Positions 6,544 through 16,181 of a stretch of DNA of 19,807 nt are shown one piece after another. A model generated the notes under the pieces. The model had not been told where the DNA came from, ran no database searches, and was given only the letters and a program-made list of their open reading frames with translations. The stretch is from Verrucomicrobiales bacterium (GTDB lineage Bacteria > Verrucomicrobiota > Verrucomicrobiia > Verrucomicrobiales > Verrucomicrobiaceae): NCBI GenBank assembly GCA_003506995.1, contig DNXB01000028.1:1598-21404 (forward strand), given 5' to 3'. A program made the position numbers and the translations under genes. Numbering within the stretch: the first letter of the stretch is position 1; the number at the start of each line of letters is the position of its first letter.

Positions 6544-8388
6544 CTACTTCTTCAGCTCCTCGCGGAGACGCTTCTGCCAGTCGGGATGTTGCTTCTTGTA
6601 GTCTTGAAAGGCGGTGTGCTCGGCGAGGGAGATCTTGCCGTCTTTGTTGGTGTCGATGAAGGGGAAGAGCCATTCCCAGCCGGGTTTGGCGTCGTTCCAT
6701 GCCTGCTGAGAGGCCCACTCACCAGTCTCGATGCCGCTTCGGCGCTGCTTCGTCTGTTGGGCGAGTTCTTCGGTCCATTCGAGAATCTGACCGCGTTTGA
6801 GAAGGCGATCACGCAACTGGGTGACGTTCACGTTTTGCACCGAGGTGCTGGCACGAATGGCCAGCGCGGCGGCGACACCGGCGGACTCGCCGAGCACGCA
6901 GAAGACTGGCTCCATGCGGGCGGACGCATAGGCGATGTAGCTGGCGGAGAAGCACCCGGGCACGAGGAGGTTCGTGCATTCGTCCGCGTTCGGCGTGATG
7001 GCGCGATACGGGATGGGATAGGGATGACCGGTGCCATGCGAGCCGCCGACGAACATGTTTCCCTCCGTGGCGACCCCGATTTGCCCGCTTTCATTCGCGA
7101 CGACGTAGCGCCGCACCGGATAGATGTCCACGCCATAGAGCGCGAGGCCCACGCCGTCCTCGGCCTTCGTTTGATTCCACACATCGGCGAGCGTGAGCGT
7201 GTAGGGCCCCTTCATGCGACGCGTGATGCGCACATAGAGCTGGTTCGGCCAGCCTTCGGTGTCGGCGTGCATTGTTTGGTCGAGGCCGATCTCCGCCGTC
7301 TCCGCACGAAACGCCTCTGGCACGCGTGCATCGGTGCTGAGGAAGTGATGCAGGCCGCTGAGGTAATCCTGGTGCTGCCGCCACACCTTCGAGCGCGCTT
7401 CCCAGGTGCCGTCTTGATAAAAACGGCTCAGGCCCAGCGGCGCCATCGTGATCAAGGAGTCGCGCTTGTAGTTGTATTCGCCGCTGTTCAGCCAACCGGG
7501 GAAGATGTCACGCAGGCGCTTGGTGAGCTTGCTGGCGTCGTCCGTGGTGCGCACGAGATGCTCGACGTAGCGGCCGACGAGTTCGAAGTCCTTCGCACTG
7601 TAGTTCGCGGGCTTTTCAAAGGGCACGCGCTTCTGTGGATCGCGCGTGACGTAGAAGCGGAAGTTGTAGGCCTGCGTGTAATCATCCGCCGAGCCCTTCG
7701 GCAAACCATGGTCCGCCTCCACCCACGGCAGCAGGCCGCTGTTCGGATCGCCCGCAGTCACATATGGATCTATCGGCGTCCAGTTCGTCGTCGGTCCCAC
7801 ACCCGCGAGTTCCTCGTGATAAGTTTCGGCGGACTCGCGGCCCACCGCATACTTCACGCCGGCCGCGGCCATCACATCGCCCTCGTAGCTCGCGTCGATG
7901 AAAACCTTCGCCTCGATCACTGAAACATCTTTTTGAGTCGCCGTCGGCGCTGGAATGCCATGCTTGTCCGGTGGCGCGAGTTCCAAAATGAGCTTCGCGA
8001 TGCTCGCCCCCGCTTTCTCCACGCGCTGCACCCGTTGCTCGTAAATCACCGGAATCTTTTCCTCCGCCAGCCAGTCCGCGAAGTCCTTTCGGAGCACCTC
8101 CGGCTGCTTGCCCATCTTGAAAACGCGTGATGTCGTCAGCCCGCCCACCGCCACCGGCACAGGGCAATCCTGCAACGGCTTGATCCCCGCCCCGAGAATG
8201 CCGCCCACCCATCGGCCCGGCTCCACGATGAGCACCGAGCAGCCTTCCTGCTTCGCCGCCACCGCCGCGACGATGCCCGACGGCGTCGCGCCATACACGC
8301 AAACGTCCACGCGCTGCGTTTCGGCGGCGTGGGTGAGGGAAGAAGCCGCCGCCAGCAGGGTGAGGAGGTGTGAAGTGAGGCGTTTCAT
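6544..8388 (-). CDS. secreted FAD-dependent oxidoreductase with C-terminal EF-hand
   Basis: A 614-residue protein with a signal peptide (MKRLTSHLLTLLAAASSLTHAA). A Rossmann FAD-binding motif starts near residue 27 (VDVCVYGATPSGIVAAVAA, the GxTxxG variant), followed by VEPGRWVGGILGAG (about 55-68) and the second nucleotide-fold motif FIDASYEGDVMAAAG (about 163-177). This is the FAD-dependent oxidoreductase family (Pfam FAD_oxidored type), common in Planctomycetes and Verrucomicrobia and sometimes annotated as xanthan lyase-like; the substrate is usually unknown. The cofactor-domain end is recognisable in NLLVPGCFSASYIAYASARMEP split over about 463-484. At 569-580 there is a complete EF-hand loop, FIDTNKDGKISLAE, with Asp569, Asn571, Asp573 and Glu580 in ligand positions. 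The gene starts the left cluster, 95 bases after the PATR gene. There is no clear Shine-Dalgarno; the bases before the ATG are pyrimidine-rich. Confidence 0.9.
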   Translation of the reverse strand: MKRLTSHLLTLLAAASSLTHAAETQRVDVCVYGATPSGIVAAVAAKQEGCSVLIVEPGRWVGGILGAGIKPLQDCPVPVAVGGLTTSRVFKMGKQPEVLRKDFADWLAEEKIPVIYEQRVQRVEKAGASIAKLILELAPPDKHGIPAPTATQKDVSVIEAKVFIDASYEGDVMAAAGVKYAVGRESAETYHEELAGVGPTTNWTPIDPYVTAGDPNSGLLPWVEADHGLPKGSADDYTQAYNFRFYVTRDPQKRVPFEKPANYSAKDFELVGRYVEHLVRTTDDASKLTKRLRDIFPGWLNSGEYNYKRDSLITMAPLGLSRFYQDGTWEARSKVWRQHQDYLSGLHHFLSTDARVPEAFRAETAEIGLDQTMHADTEGWPNQLYVRITRRMKGPYTLTLADVWNQTKAEDGVGLALYGVDIYPVRRYVVANESGQIGVATEGNMFVGGSHGTGHPYPIPYRAITPNADECTNLLVPGCFSASYIAYASARMEPVFCVLGESAGVAAALAIRASTSVQNVNVTQLRDRLLKRGQILEWTEELAQQTKQRRSGIETGEWASQQAWNDAKPGWEWLFPFIDTNKDGKISLAEHTAFQDYKKQHPDWQKRLREELKK

Positions 8389-8483
8389 GCAAGGAGGCTG
8401 TTGATTTCATAGAAGGCGAGGCAGGATGTTTCGTCGAGACGACATTCCCGTGCGCAAAGCCAAATCAGCAGGGCGGAGCATCC
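8389..8483. other. intergenic gap between the PATR gene and the left cluster
   Basis: Ninety-five bases separate the stop of the giant repeat gene from the start of the FAD oxidoreductase. I see no stable hairpin with a T-run and no convincing -35/-10 pair. The only symmetry is TCGTCTCGACGA, whose possible stem is too short to call. The left cluster may be transcribed from a promoter here that I cannot identify, or by read-through. Confidence 0.4.
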
Positions 8484-11400
8484 TCACCTCCGACGACGTA
8501 GCGCAAGAGGCAGCAGCCCGATGAGCAGCAGCAGGGCGCGTCCAGGCTCCGGCACGACGACGATGACTCCAGACGTGGTGAAGCGGCTGAAGTCCCACGC
8601 GAGCCCCAGGCCGGTGAGGTCGGGCAGATCAAGGTCGCTGCCTTCGTCCCCGTTTCCAATGAGGTAGCCGCTGTTGAAGGTGAATCCGGTGAAGTCAGCC
8701 GACACCAGACTGCCCCAATCGAGAAGATTGAATGCCATGCCCTGCTCCGGTGTGAAATTGTCCGCGACGATCTGCAGGCTGCCGGAGGTGGTGAGGAAGT
8801 CGAGATTGTAACCGCTGCCACTGACGGGATCGTTGAAGACGAGGCGATCGTGGTTTCCTGCGCCGGAGATGGCATCCGCCCAGGCATTGTAGCCAGCGGA
8901 ACCGAGGACATTGCCCCCGTAGCTCGCGTCAGTGAGCGTGGCACCGGTGAGACCAAGGACGATGTTGCCCTGAAGGCTGCTGGTGTCACCCGAGGCGGAT
9001 GCGGGAGTGAAGGTCAGCGTGCCGTGAGAGCTGTCGGCCACGCTATCGCCAGGGCGGAGAGTGGCTCCGGAGTCGAGCGTGAATGTGGTTCCTTGAACGA
9101 CGCCCGTGCCAAAAGCGGTGCCGCCGGTCTGGACGGTCACCGCTCCGGTGCCGGTGGTGCCCCGAACTTCGAGGGAGCCACCGGTGACGACGGTGGCTCC
9201 GGAGTAGCTGTTGGTTCCGATCAGGGAAAGCGTGCCCGTCGTGGTTTTCGTGAGGTCTGCCGCGACGGTGCCGCCGCCGTCGAAGATCTGGCTGACGTCT
9301 TTGAGGGCACCGGAGCGTACATCGAAAGTGTTGGCGTCGATCGAGCCGTTGGTCATGTCGAGGACCGCACCATCGAGCATGACAACGGCGTTGGACTTGG
9401 CGCTGTTGGTGCTGGTGATGTTTCCGCCGACGGTGAAGGTGCCGCCGGTGAGATTGAGCGTGCCTTTGGCATTGGCGTCCGCCCCATTCGAAATGATTCC
9501 AAGACCGACATCATTGGCGACGGTGAAGGTGCCGCCTGCGAAGTTCAGGGTTCCCTGTGTGAGATTGGCGCTGGTGGCGCTGGCGGCGAGATTGCCGAGG
9601 ACGACCGAATCTGCGGTGACGTTGTTGGCGGTGGCGTCGAGGATGAGAGTTCCGGTGCCGGTGCCCGCTCCAGAGTTGGTGCTGTTGCTCTTGTCGCCGA
9701 TGATCACCTGACCAAGCGTGGCGACAAAAATGCCGCCCGAGAGGTCCATCTCCCCCGATGTCGTTGTATTCGTGGCCTGGACATGATTGCTGCCAATGGT
9801 GAGGTCGGTTTTTCCTGCTCCGTTGGCGAGGGTGAGAGTGCCCCCGGCGGCGATGGTGATTCTTCCGGTGCTGCGACTGCCGCCGACGAGGAGGGAGGGA
9901 GTGGTGACAATGTTCGTTCCGGCACCGAACGTGAGGAGGCTGGTCACAGGCGTGTTCGACACAGCGGGCGCCATCTCCGCGACCACGATGCCCGTGCTGG
10001 CCGTGATGGTGTTGTTCTGGGCGAGCGTGACCGTGCCCACCGCAGTGCCGGTGGCACCGGCCTGACTCGTGGAGGTGGCCCCACCGACCTGAAAGAGGCC
10101 GACATTGGCGGTGAACGTGGTCGCCGCCGACATGTTCAAGGTGCCGGAAGTCGTGCCGCTGAGAGTGGTACGTGCGCCCACGAGGAGGGAGCTGGACGAA
10201 CCGCTGCCGACACGCAGTTCACCACCGGCTTCGACAATGACGGTGCCGGTGCTGGAGTCGCCGATCAGCAGGCTTCCAGCCGAAGCACCGGCAACGCCGA
10301 CGGAGGCTCCGCTGGCAATCGTGAGAGTCCCTCCGAACACGGCGGTGTCTCCCGTGTAAGTATTGGCAGCCGAGAGAGTTGTCGCGACGGTGCCGGTCTG
10401 CGTCAGCGTGCCGGAACCGCTGATGAGATTGTCCACGGCGAGAGTGCCGGTGCGGTTGATAATAAGGGCGCCATCATTGACGACATTGCCACCACCGAGG
10501 GTCCCGCTCGCACCTCCATCACCGATCTGCAATGTGCCGCCGATAATGGTGCTGCCGGTGTAGGTGTTGGAACCGGAGAGGACCAGCGTACCGGTGCCCG
10601 CCTGGGTGAGCCCGGCGTTTCCCGTCACATCTCCGCTGACGTTCAGCGTCTTGCCACTGGCGATGTTCCACGTCTGGTCTGCAGCGAGCACAAGATCAAC
10701 GGCGATGGTGTTGGTGGCATTGGCGGAGGAAGTGACTGTGATGGCGCTGCCCGGTGTCACCGTGGTTCCTGAACCGGAGGATGTCGCCGCCGTGCCGGAG
10801 GTGCTGTGAAGAGTGATGGTGTTGGCACCGGAGATGGTCACAGCCGCGCTGTCGTTGAAGGTGATGCTGGCCAGGTCGAGGTCCACATCCGTGGTCACGC
10901 TGTCCTGCTGGGTGGCACCGGTGGCGCTGAAAATGACATTGACCGTGCTGCCGCCGGGAACCAGGCCGCCCGCCGATGTGCCTGCAGCGTCAGAGGCCCA
11001 ATTGCTGGCCGCACCGGTGGAAAGCGACATCGAACCAGAAGCTCCCGTGAGACCGCCGAGCCAATAGGCATCCGTGAGCGGCGTGGCGGCTGTTTTTGCG
11101 CCAATGCTGACGGCGGTGTCAGTCTGCGTGATGGCGGCGGTATAATTCGTATTGTTGACGATGAAGTAGTTCGCTCCTCCCGAAGTCAGACCTCCGTTCG
11201 TCGAACTGATGATCGTGCCACCCGAACCCGTCGGGCTGATTTCGTTGATGTCGATCGTCACCTTGCCAGTGGCCGTGGCGGCATTTGTCGAGATGAGCTT
11301 GTCGAGAGAGGCTGCGTTCCAGTCAAAGGTCAGCTTGGCACCGTCGGCGAGATTGAGAGCACCGGTCGAAGTGTCGCGTGCGACGCCATCCGCGAGGCTA

Positions 11401-14400
11401 AAGGTGCCGCCGGTGTTGACGGCAAGAGTCCCGGTGGAAGGAAGGTCATTGGCTCCGCTCCACAGGAGCACCCCTGCATTGACGTTGATGCCGCCGCTGT
11501 TGGTGCTGGCACCAGTGAGCGTCAGGGTGCCTGTGCCCACCTTGGTCAGGGCCACCATCCCGAGCGCACCGCCGCCTGTGTTGTCCACGAAGATTCCCGA
11601 ATAGGTGCTGCTGGCGTCGTTGGCGCCGACGGTGATCGTGCGGACCGCGGCCGTGGTGCTGTTGTTGGCAATGACACCACTGACCGTTCCAGCGGCTCCG
11701 TTCAGCGTGTTGAGGGAGATGTTTTGGTCATTCAGATCAAATGTCCCGCCGGCGGTGGCTCCGCCGTTGACGGTCAGATCCCCGGCGACCGCCGTGCTGG
11801 CATTGCCAAGGCGAAGAGTGCCTTCATTCACGATGGTGCCTCCCGTGTAGCTGTTCGCCCCGGTCACCGGCGCGAGAGTCAGCACACCCGAACCTGTTTT
11901 GATCAGGACGAGATTGCCCGTGATGATGCCGCCGTAGGTGGACGCAACGTTTTGATTGATCGTCAGGGTGGACAGCGTGGCGCTGCTGTTGGTCAGTTCG
12001 GCATTGCTGCCCGTATTGCCTTCGTTGAGCAGGCTGCCGATGGTCTGGTTGAAACCGTTCATGTCCACGCCGGCGTATTCGGCGTTGTTGGAATTGGTAA
12101 AGTGAATGTCGAGCGCCGTGATGGTGGGAAGGGCGTCGTTCACGCCAAGATAAACCGTGCCACGAACGATTTCCGTCTGGCCGTCCCATGAGTTGCCAGT
12201 GCCGGAGATGATCAGCCCGCCCGTGCCGGAGGTCTCGCCGCTCAAACGCACGTCAAAACTGTTGGCTCCGTCCGTGATGGTGCCGCTGACAGTCAGTGTG
12301 CCGCCTTCCTGAACGCCAATGCGTGCCTGGTTCGCGCCGATGATCACATTGCCGGCCCACTCAGCCGTGGCGTTCACGGCAGCCTGAAGCCCCCCGCGAT
12401 TCGAGGTGGGAGATCCATCCCCCGTCGTGCCGGAGGCGGTGGAAATGGTGATCGTTTCACCCGTCACCACGACTCCGTCGCCGAGTTCCACATGCGCCGC
12501 ACCGGAGACCGAGGTGGCTCCCGAAGTGGAACCGAGGGCGGTGTTTGACAGGAGGCGCACGATGCCGCCGGTGACGCTGGTCAATCCTGTGTAAGTGTTG
12601 TCGCCGGAAAGGACGACGACGCTGGAGTTGGACTTGGTGAGCGTGCCCGCTCCCGAAAGCACGCCAGAAAGTGTGAGTGTCAGCGAACCGGCGACCGTGG
12701 AAGAGGACGAAATGACCACATTGTTCGCCACAGTTCGGGCCGCGCCATCCGCCTGCAACGTGCCGCCGCTGAGCGTGAGATCACCCGTGCCGAGCGCATC
12801 GTTGTTTCCGACAGCGAGCGTGCCAGACGAGACGGTCACGCCGCCGTCGAAGGTGTTCGCCTGGGTGAGGCGCAAAGTGCCCGATCCGCTTTTCACGAGA
12901 GCTGCGGGAGTGCCTCCCACGCTGTTGCTGATCACGCCGGAGACCGTGGCCGTGTTCGCATCCACGCGGATGCTGCGGGTCGCACCATTCAGGTCGATGC
13001 CGTTTTGAAAGTCCAGAGCCGTCGTGGCGCCCGTCGCGTTCAGAAGCAGCACGGCGGGATCAAATGAAGCGGAACCCCATTGCACCGTGGCTCCCGCACC
13101 GCCGAGGTTCACCGCCACCGCCGTCGAGCCCGCGCTAAAACCCGTGGTGCCGCTGATGAGCGAAACTTCGCCCGCAGCACTGCCCAACGCCCGATTGAAT
13201 GTGGCAGAGGAGGATTGAAAAACGCCTCCGTTCAGCACCAGGGCCGAGTTTGAGGAGAGCCCCGTTCCATCAGCGGCCTGAAGCACGCCTTCATTCACCC
13301 GCGTGGCTCCGCTGTAGGTGTTCGTGCCTGTGAGCACGAGTGTGCCTCCTCCCGCCTTGATCAAGGAAGTGGCCGAGGTGTTGTCCACGATGGCGGAGGC
13401 GATTTCCAGGCTTCCAGTCGTGTTGTACTGGGCCACCACGAGTTCCCCGCCCGCCGGGCCGAGCAGGTCACCACCGGCAATGGTGGAGACATTCGCGCCC
13501 ACCGCCGGCGTCACCAGCAGCATGCCCGAGTCGATCGTGTGCGTGCCATCGAGCGTGAGAGTCAGCGCGGCAGCCGTGTTGAAGCGCAGGGCGTTGATGG
13601 TTTGCGTGGTGAAAGCGACGGGATTGCTGCCGGTCACATCCATCGAAGCGCCGTTCGTCCAGGTGTCCGTGCCTGTCGCTATCCAGCCGCCAAAAGCGGT
13701 GAGCACGCCGGGCTGCACGGCGATCAAATCCGTGCCGTTCAGTATCGCGCCGACCAGCAGACCGCCGCTGACATTTCCTGCGCCGGAAGGAGCGTTGGCG
13801 AAGAGGATGCTGCCACTATCGGCGGGATTTTGGACAAAGTTCACCGTGCCCGAGGTGCGCGTGTACGGATTCGCCCCGGTGAAGGTCAGCGTGGACGTGG
13901 TGCCGACGGCTGCGGTGACATTCACGGTGTTCGCTCCGCCGCTGACGGTGAGGCTGCTCAAGTCCTGCGTGTGAGCGCCTGCGGCGGCGCTGATTTGATT
14001 GAACGCGCCGCCACCGAGCGTGAGCGTGGCCGCAGTGTTGATCCGGTTCGTGACGCCGTTGTTGTTCGCGGCCGTGGGACTGCCATTACGAAAAACGCCG
14101 CCGTTGTTGATCACGATGCCGCTGGTGTTTGCCAGTGCGCCGCCCGTACCCGCCACGCTGAGCGTGCCGCCCGACACCGTGGTCACGCCGGAGTAGGTGT
14201 TCGCCGCCGTGAGCTGCAGCAGTCCCGCGCCGGTCTTCACCAGGCCGCCGCCCGCGCCGCTGATGATCACACTGATGCTCGTCGTGCCGGAGAGCACGTT
14301 GAAGACGCGCGTCGCAGCGCCGATTTCCAACAGCGGCGATACCGGGGTGGTGCCACCGCTGACGATGTTGTTCGTGCCGATGCCAGTGAAGTCGCCATTG

Positions 14401-16178
14401 AGGTTCAGGATCGTTCCCGCATCACCCGCATTCAGCGTGATCGTGCGCCCGGTCATCGTCAGCCCCCCTGCTCCGATGGTCAGCGAGGTACGCGGATTGC
14501 CCACGCCGTTGCTGCCGCCGACCAGAATATCCGCGCCGGTGAGGACGGCGCTGCCGACGTTCCAGCTCGCCGGGTTCGTGCTGCCGGAATTGCTGTTGAT
14601 GACGAGCGTGTTGCCGCCCGCGAGCGTCAGCGCCCCGGTGATGACGACATGGCCGGTATTGGTGCCACTGGACAACCCGCCGCTGTTTTGTGTGAGGAAG
14701 GCGATGGTCTCATCCGTGGTCCAGCCCGTCATCGTGCCGCCATTGAAGGTGATGCCCGCTGTGTCGGCGATCTGGTTGTTTGTGCTCAGTTGCAGCGTGC
14801 CGCCGGTGTTCACGATGATGTTTCCCGCCACCGCCGTGACCCCGGCCGTCTTGTTCAACCGCAGGGTGCCCGCGTTTATGGTGGTGTCACCGCTGTAGGT
14901 GTTCGCCTCCGCGCCGCTGAAGGTTAGCGTGCCCGTCCCGTTTTTGACCACTGATGCCGTGGTGGCCGCGCCATTCTGAATGATTGGTGAGATGGTCAGA
15001 TTGGCTCCACCACCGCCCATGTCGAATGTCCGGCTGACCACTCCTGCGGTGCCGCTTAGACTGACATAAGCCACCAGTCCTGTGCCTGCCTCCCGTTCAA
15101 TTGCCGACGCGGAGGCGCCGCTGGTCGTCACATCGCCGTTCAAGACCAGCTCGCTGCCGCTCGTGCCCGTGCCCATGCGGATGATGCTGCCATTCAGCGA
15201 CAGTCCGCCTGCCCCGATGGTCAGCGTGGTGCGGTTGGCCAGGCTGCCACCATTGCCAAAGAGCGTGAAGCCGTTTGCCACCGTAGTCGATGAGGCGGCT
15301 CCGTTCATGCCCGCGAGACTCAGGCTGCCAAAAGTCTGCTTCGAGCCGCTGTTTCCCACGAACACGCGGTTCGTTCCCGCCACAAAGCTGACCGCTCCGA
15401 TGTTCCAGACCGAGTTCGCTCCAGCATTGAACGTGCCGCCGTTCATGGTCAGCGAGGCCAGGGTCTGGATCACCGGCGAGCCGCCGGGGTTGGCGTCTAT
15501 GTTCGGCGCCGTGCCATTAAAGTCACTGTTCACACCGCTGACCGTCACATGCGCCGTGGTCGCGATCAGATTTGTCCCGCCTGCGAACGTGAGTGATCCG
15601 CCGTCGCTGATGTTCACATTGCCGGCCAGCGCCGTCGCTCCGCCAGTTTTCGCCAGGTGCAGGCGTCCGGCGCTCAACGCAAGCGTCCCTGTGTTAGTGT
15701 TGGAGAGAGAACCTCCGAGCGTCAACTGCCCCGCGCCCTGCTTCGCCCACGCGGTGTCACCCGCCAGCACCGCATTGATCGCCGCCGCCACATTGCTGGT
15801 GATCGTGGAGCTGGCCAGCGTCAGCACACCGCTGCCGCCCAGCGTGTAGCTGCCGCTCGTCGCCGCGTTAAAGGTCAGATTTCCCGCCGTGATCGGCCCG
15901 CTGAGCGTGATCGTTCCTGCAGTTCCACTTCCAGCGCCAAACACCGCGTCACTGCCGTTCAGCCAGCTCTGGTTTTGCAGTGTTTGCGTCTGGTTGAACC
16001 AGTTGGGCGATCCCGCCGTCCAGGTACCGGTGCCGTCCTGCGCACCATCTGTCACGATGTTCGTGTCCCAGATGAGCACATCAGCCCTCAGCAACGATGC
16101 GGCCAGCAGGGGCAGCATGGAAACAAGAAAGCACGTCCGTCGAATGCCTGCCGGACAGGCGTTGCGGTTGAAAGTCAT
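8484..16178 (-). CDS. giant PATR (autotransporter-associated beta-strand repeat) protein with PEP-CTERM tail
   Basis: A 2,564-residue surface or secreted protein. I chose the ATG at 16176-16178 because GAAGGA precedes it and a signal peptide follows (MTFNRNACPAGIRRTC then FLVSMLPLLAASLLRA). An ATG 16 codons upstream is possible, and residue numbers below count from it. About twelve PATR repeats (GTGTLTLSG.NTYSG.T.V..GTL) lie near 158, 423, 656, 952, 1107, 1192, 1335 (weak), 1437, 1555, 1870, 1938 and 2323. Header-like modules, tryptophan-rich and leading into a first strand set, occur near 34-110, 840-990 and 1715-1810. The body is rich in Gly, Thr, Ser and Ala, and I find no cysteine after the signal peptide. 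The end is VPEPG, a hydrophobic helix and RRRR: an exosortase (PEP-CTERM) sorting signal in place of an autotransporter barrel. Such proteins form long beta-helical rods; adhesion or matrix function is inferred. Confidence 0.93.
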   Translation of the reverse strand: MTFNRNACPAGIRRTCFLVSMLPLLAASLLRADVLIWDTNIVTDGAQDGTGTWTAGSPNWFNQTQTLQNQSWLNGSDAVFGAGSGTAGTITLSGPITAGNLTFNAATSGSYTLGGSGVLTLASSTITSNVAAAINAVLAGDTAWAKQGAGQLTLGGSLSNTNTGTLALSAGRLHLAKTGGATALAGNVNISDGGSLTFAGGTNLIATTAHVTVSGVNSDFNGTAPNIDANPGGSPVIQTLASLTMNGGTFNAGANSVWNIGAVSFVAGTNRVFVGNSGSKQTFGSLSLAGMNGAASSTTVANGFTLFGNGGSLANRTTLTIGAGGLSLNGSIIRMGTGTSGSELVLNGDVTTSGASASAIEREAGTGLVAYVSLSGTAGVVSRTFDMGGGGANLTISPIIQNGAATTASVVKNGTGTLTFSGAEANTYSGDTTINAGTLRLNKTAGVTAVAGNIIVNTGGTLQLSTNNQIADTAGITFNGGTMTGWTTDETIAFLTQNSGGLSSGTNTGHVVITGALTLAGGNTLVINSNSGSTNPASWNVGSAVLTGADILVGGSNGVGNPRTSLTIGAGGLTMTGRTITLNAGDAGTILNLNGDFTGIGTNNIVSGGTTPVSPLLEIGAATRVFNVLSGTTSISVIISGAGGGLVKTGAGLLQLTAANTYSGVTTVSGGTLSVAGTGGALANTSGIVINNGGVFRNGSPTAANNNGVTNRINTAATLTLGGGAFNQISAAAGAHTQDLSSLTVSGGANTVNVTAAVGTTSTLTFTGANPYTRTSGTVNFVQNPADSGSILFANAPSGAGNVSGGLLVGAILNGTDLIAVQPGVLTAFGGWIATGTDTWTNGASMDVTGSNPVAFTTQTINALRFNTAAALTLTLDGTHTIDSGMLLVTPAVGANVSTIAGGDLLGPAGGELVVAQYNTTGSLEIASAIVDNTSATSLIKAGGGTLVLTGTNTYSGATRVNEGVLQAADGTGLSSNSALVLNGGVFQSSSATFNRALGSAAGEVSLISGTTGFSAGSTAVAVNLGGAGATVQWGSASFDPAVLLLNATGATTALDFQNGIDLNGATRSIRVDANTATVSGVISNSVGGTPAALVKSGSGTLRLTQANTFDGGVTVSSGTLAVGNNDALGTGDLTLSGGTLQADGAARTVANNVVISSSSTVAGSLTLTLSGVLSGAGTLTKSNSSVVVLSGDNTYTGLTSVTGGIVRLLSNTALGSTSGATSVSGAAHVELGDGVVVTGETITISTASGTTGDGSPTSNRGGLQAAVNATAEWAGNVIIGANQARIGVQEGGTLTVSGTITDGANSFDVRLSGETSGTGGLIISGTGNSWDGQTEIVRGTVYLGVNDALPTITALDIHFTNSNNAEYAGVDMNGFNQTIGSLLNEGNTGSNAELTNSSATLSTLTINQNVASTYGGIITGNLVLIKTGSGVLTLAPVTGANSYTGGTIVNEGTLRLGNASTAVAGDLTVNGGATAGGTFDLNDQNISLNTLNGAAGTVSGVIANNSTTAAVRTITVGANDASSTYSGIFVDNTGGGALGMVALTKVGTGTLTLTGASTNSGGINVNAGVLLWSGANDLPSTGTLAVNTGGTFSLADGVARDTSTGALNLADGAKLTFDWNAASLDKLISTNAATATGKVTIDINEISPTGSGGTIISSTNGGLTSGGANYFIVNNTNYTAAITQTDTAVSIGAKTAATPLTDAYWLGGLTGASGSMSLSTGAASNWASDAAGTSAGGLVPGGSTVNVIFSATGATQQDSVTTDVDLDLASITFNDSAAVTISGANTITLHSTSGTAATSSGSGTTVTPGSAITVTSSANATNTIAVDLVLAADQTWNIASGKTLNVSGDVTGNAGLTQAGTGTLVLSGSNTYTGSTIIGGTLQIGDGGASGTLGGGNVVNDGALIINRTGTLAVDNLISGSGTLTQTGTVATTLSAANTYTGDTAVFGGTLTIASGASVGVAGASAGSLLIGDSSTGTVIVEAGGELRVGSGSSSSLLVGARTTLSGTTSGTLNMSAATTFTANVGLFQVGGATSTSQAGATGTAVGTVTLAQNNTITASTGIVVAEMAPAVSNTPVTSLLTFGAGTNIVTTPSLLVGGSRSTGRITIAAGGTLTLANGAGKTDLTIGSNHVQATNTTTSGEMDLSGGIFVATLGQVIIGDKSNSTNSGAGTGTGTLILDATANNVTADSVVLGNLAASATSANLTQGTLNFAGGTFTVANDVGLGIISNGADANAKGTLNLTGGTFTVGGNITSTNSAKSNAVVMLDGAVLDMTNGSIDANTFDVRSGALKDVSQIFDGGGTVAADLTKTTTGTLSLIGTNSYSGATVVTGGSLEVRGTTGTGAVTVQTGGTAFGTGVVQGTTFTLDSGATLRPGDSVADSSHGTLTFTPASASGDTSSLQGNIVLGLTGATLTDASYGGNVLGSAGYNAWADAISGAGNHDRLVFNDPVSGSGYNLDFLTTSGSLQIVADNFTPEQGMAFNLLDWGSLVSADFTGFTFNSGYLIGNGDEGSDLDLPDLTGLGLAWDFSRFTTSGVIVVVPEPGRALLLLIGLLPLALRRRR

Positions 16179-16181
16179 TTT

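Noticed and set aside
6538..7923. A 461-codon plus-strand open frame
   Set aside because: It is antisense to the FAD oxidoreductase, which has clear cofactor motifs and an EF-hand on the minus strand.
8425..8455. TCGTCTCGACGA symmetry as a terminator for the PATR gene
   Set aside because: The possible stem is only four or five base pairs with a very small loop, and no T-run follows.
8850..10772. A 640-codon plus-strand open frame, and similar long plus-strand frames at 10806-12191 and 13539-14927
   Set aside because: They lie wholly antisense to the PATR gene. Their translations are low-complexity (Arg, Gly, Ala and Asp-rich) with no domain, and they follow from the GC-rich third positions and Gly/Thr-rich repeats of the real gene.
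9000..16000. Repeated short strings that could suggest a CRISPR or tandem DNA repeat
   Set aside because: They are coding PATR repeats with diverged nucleotide sequence and irregular spacing, inside one continuous open frame.
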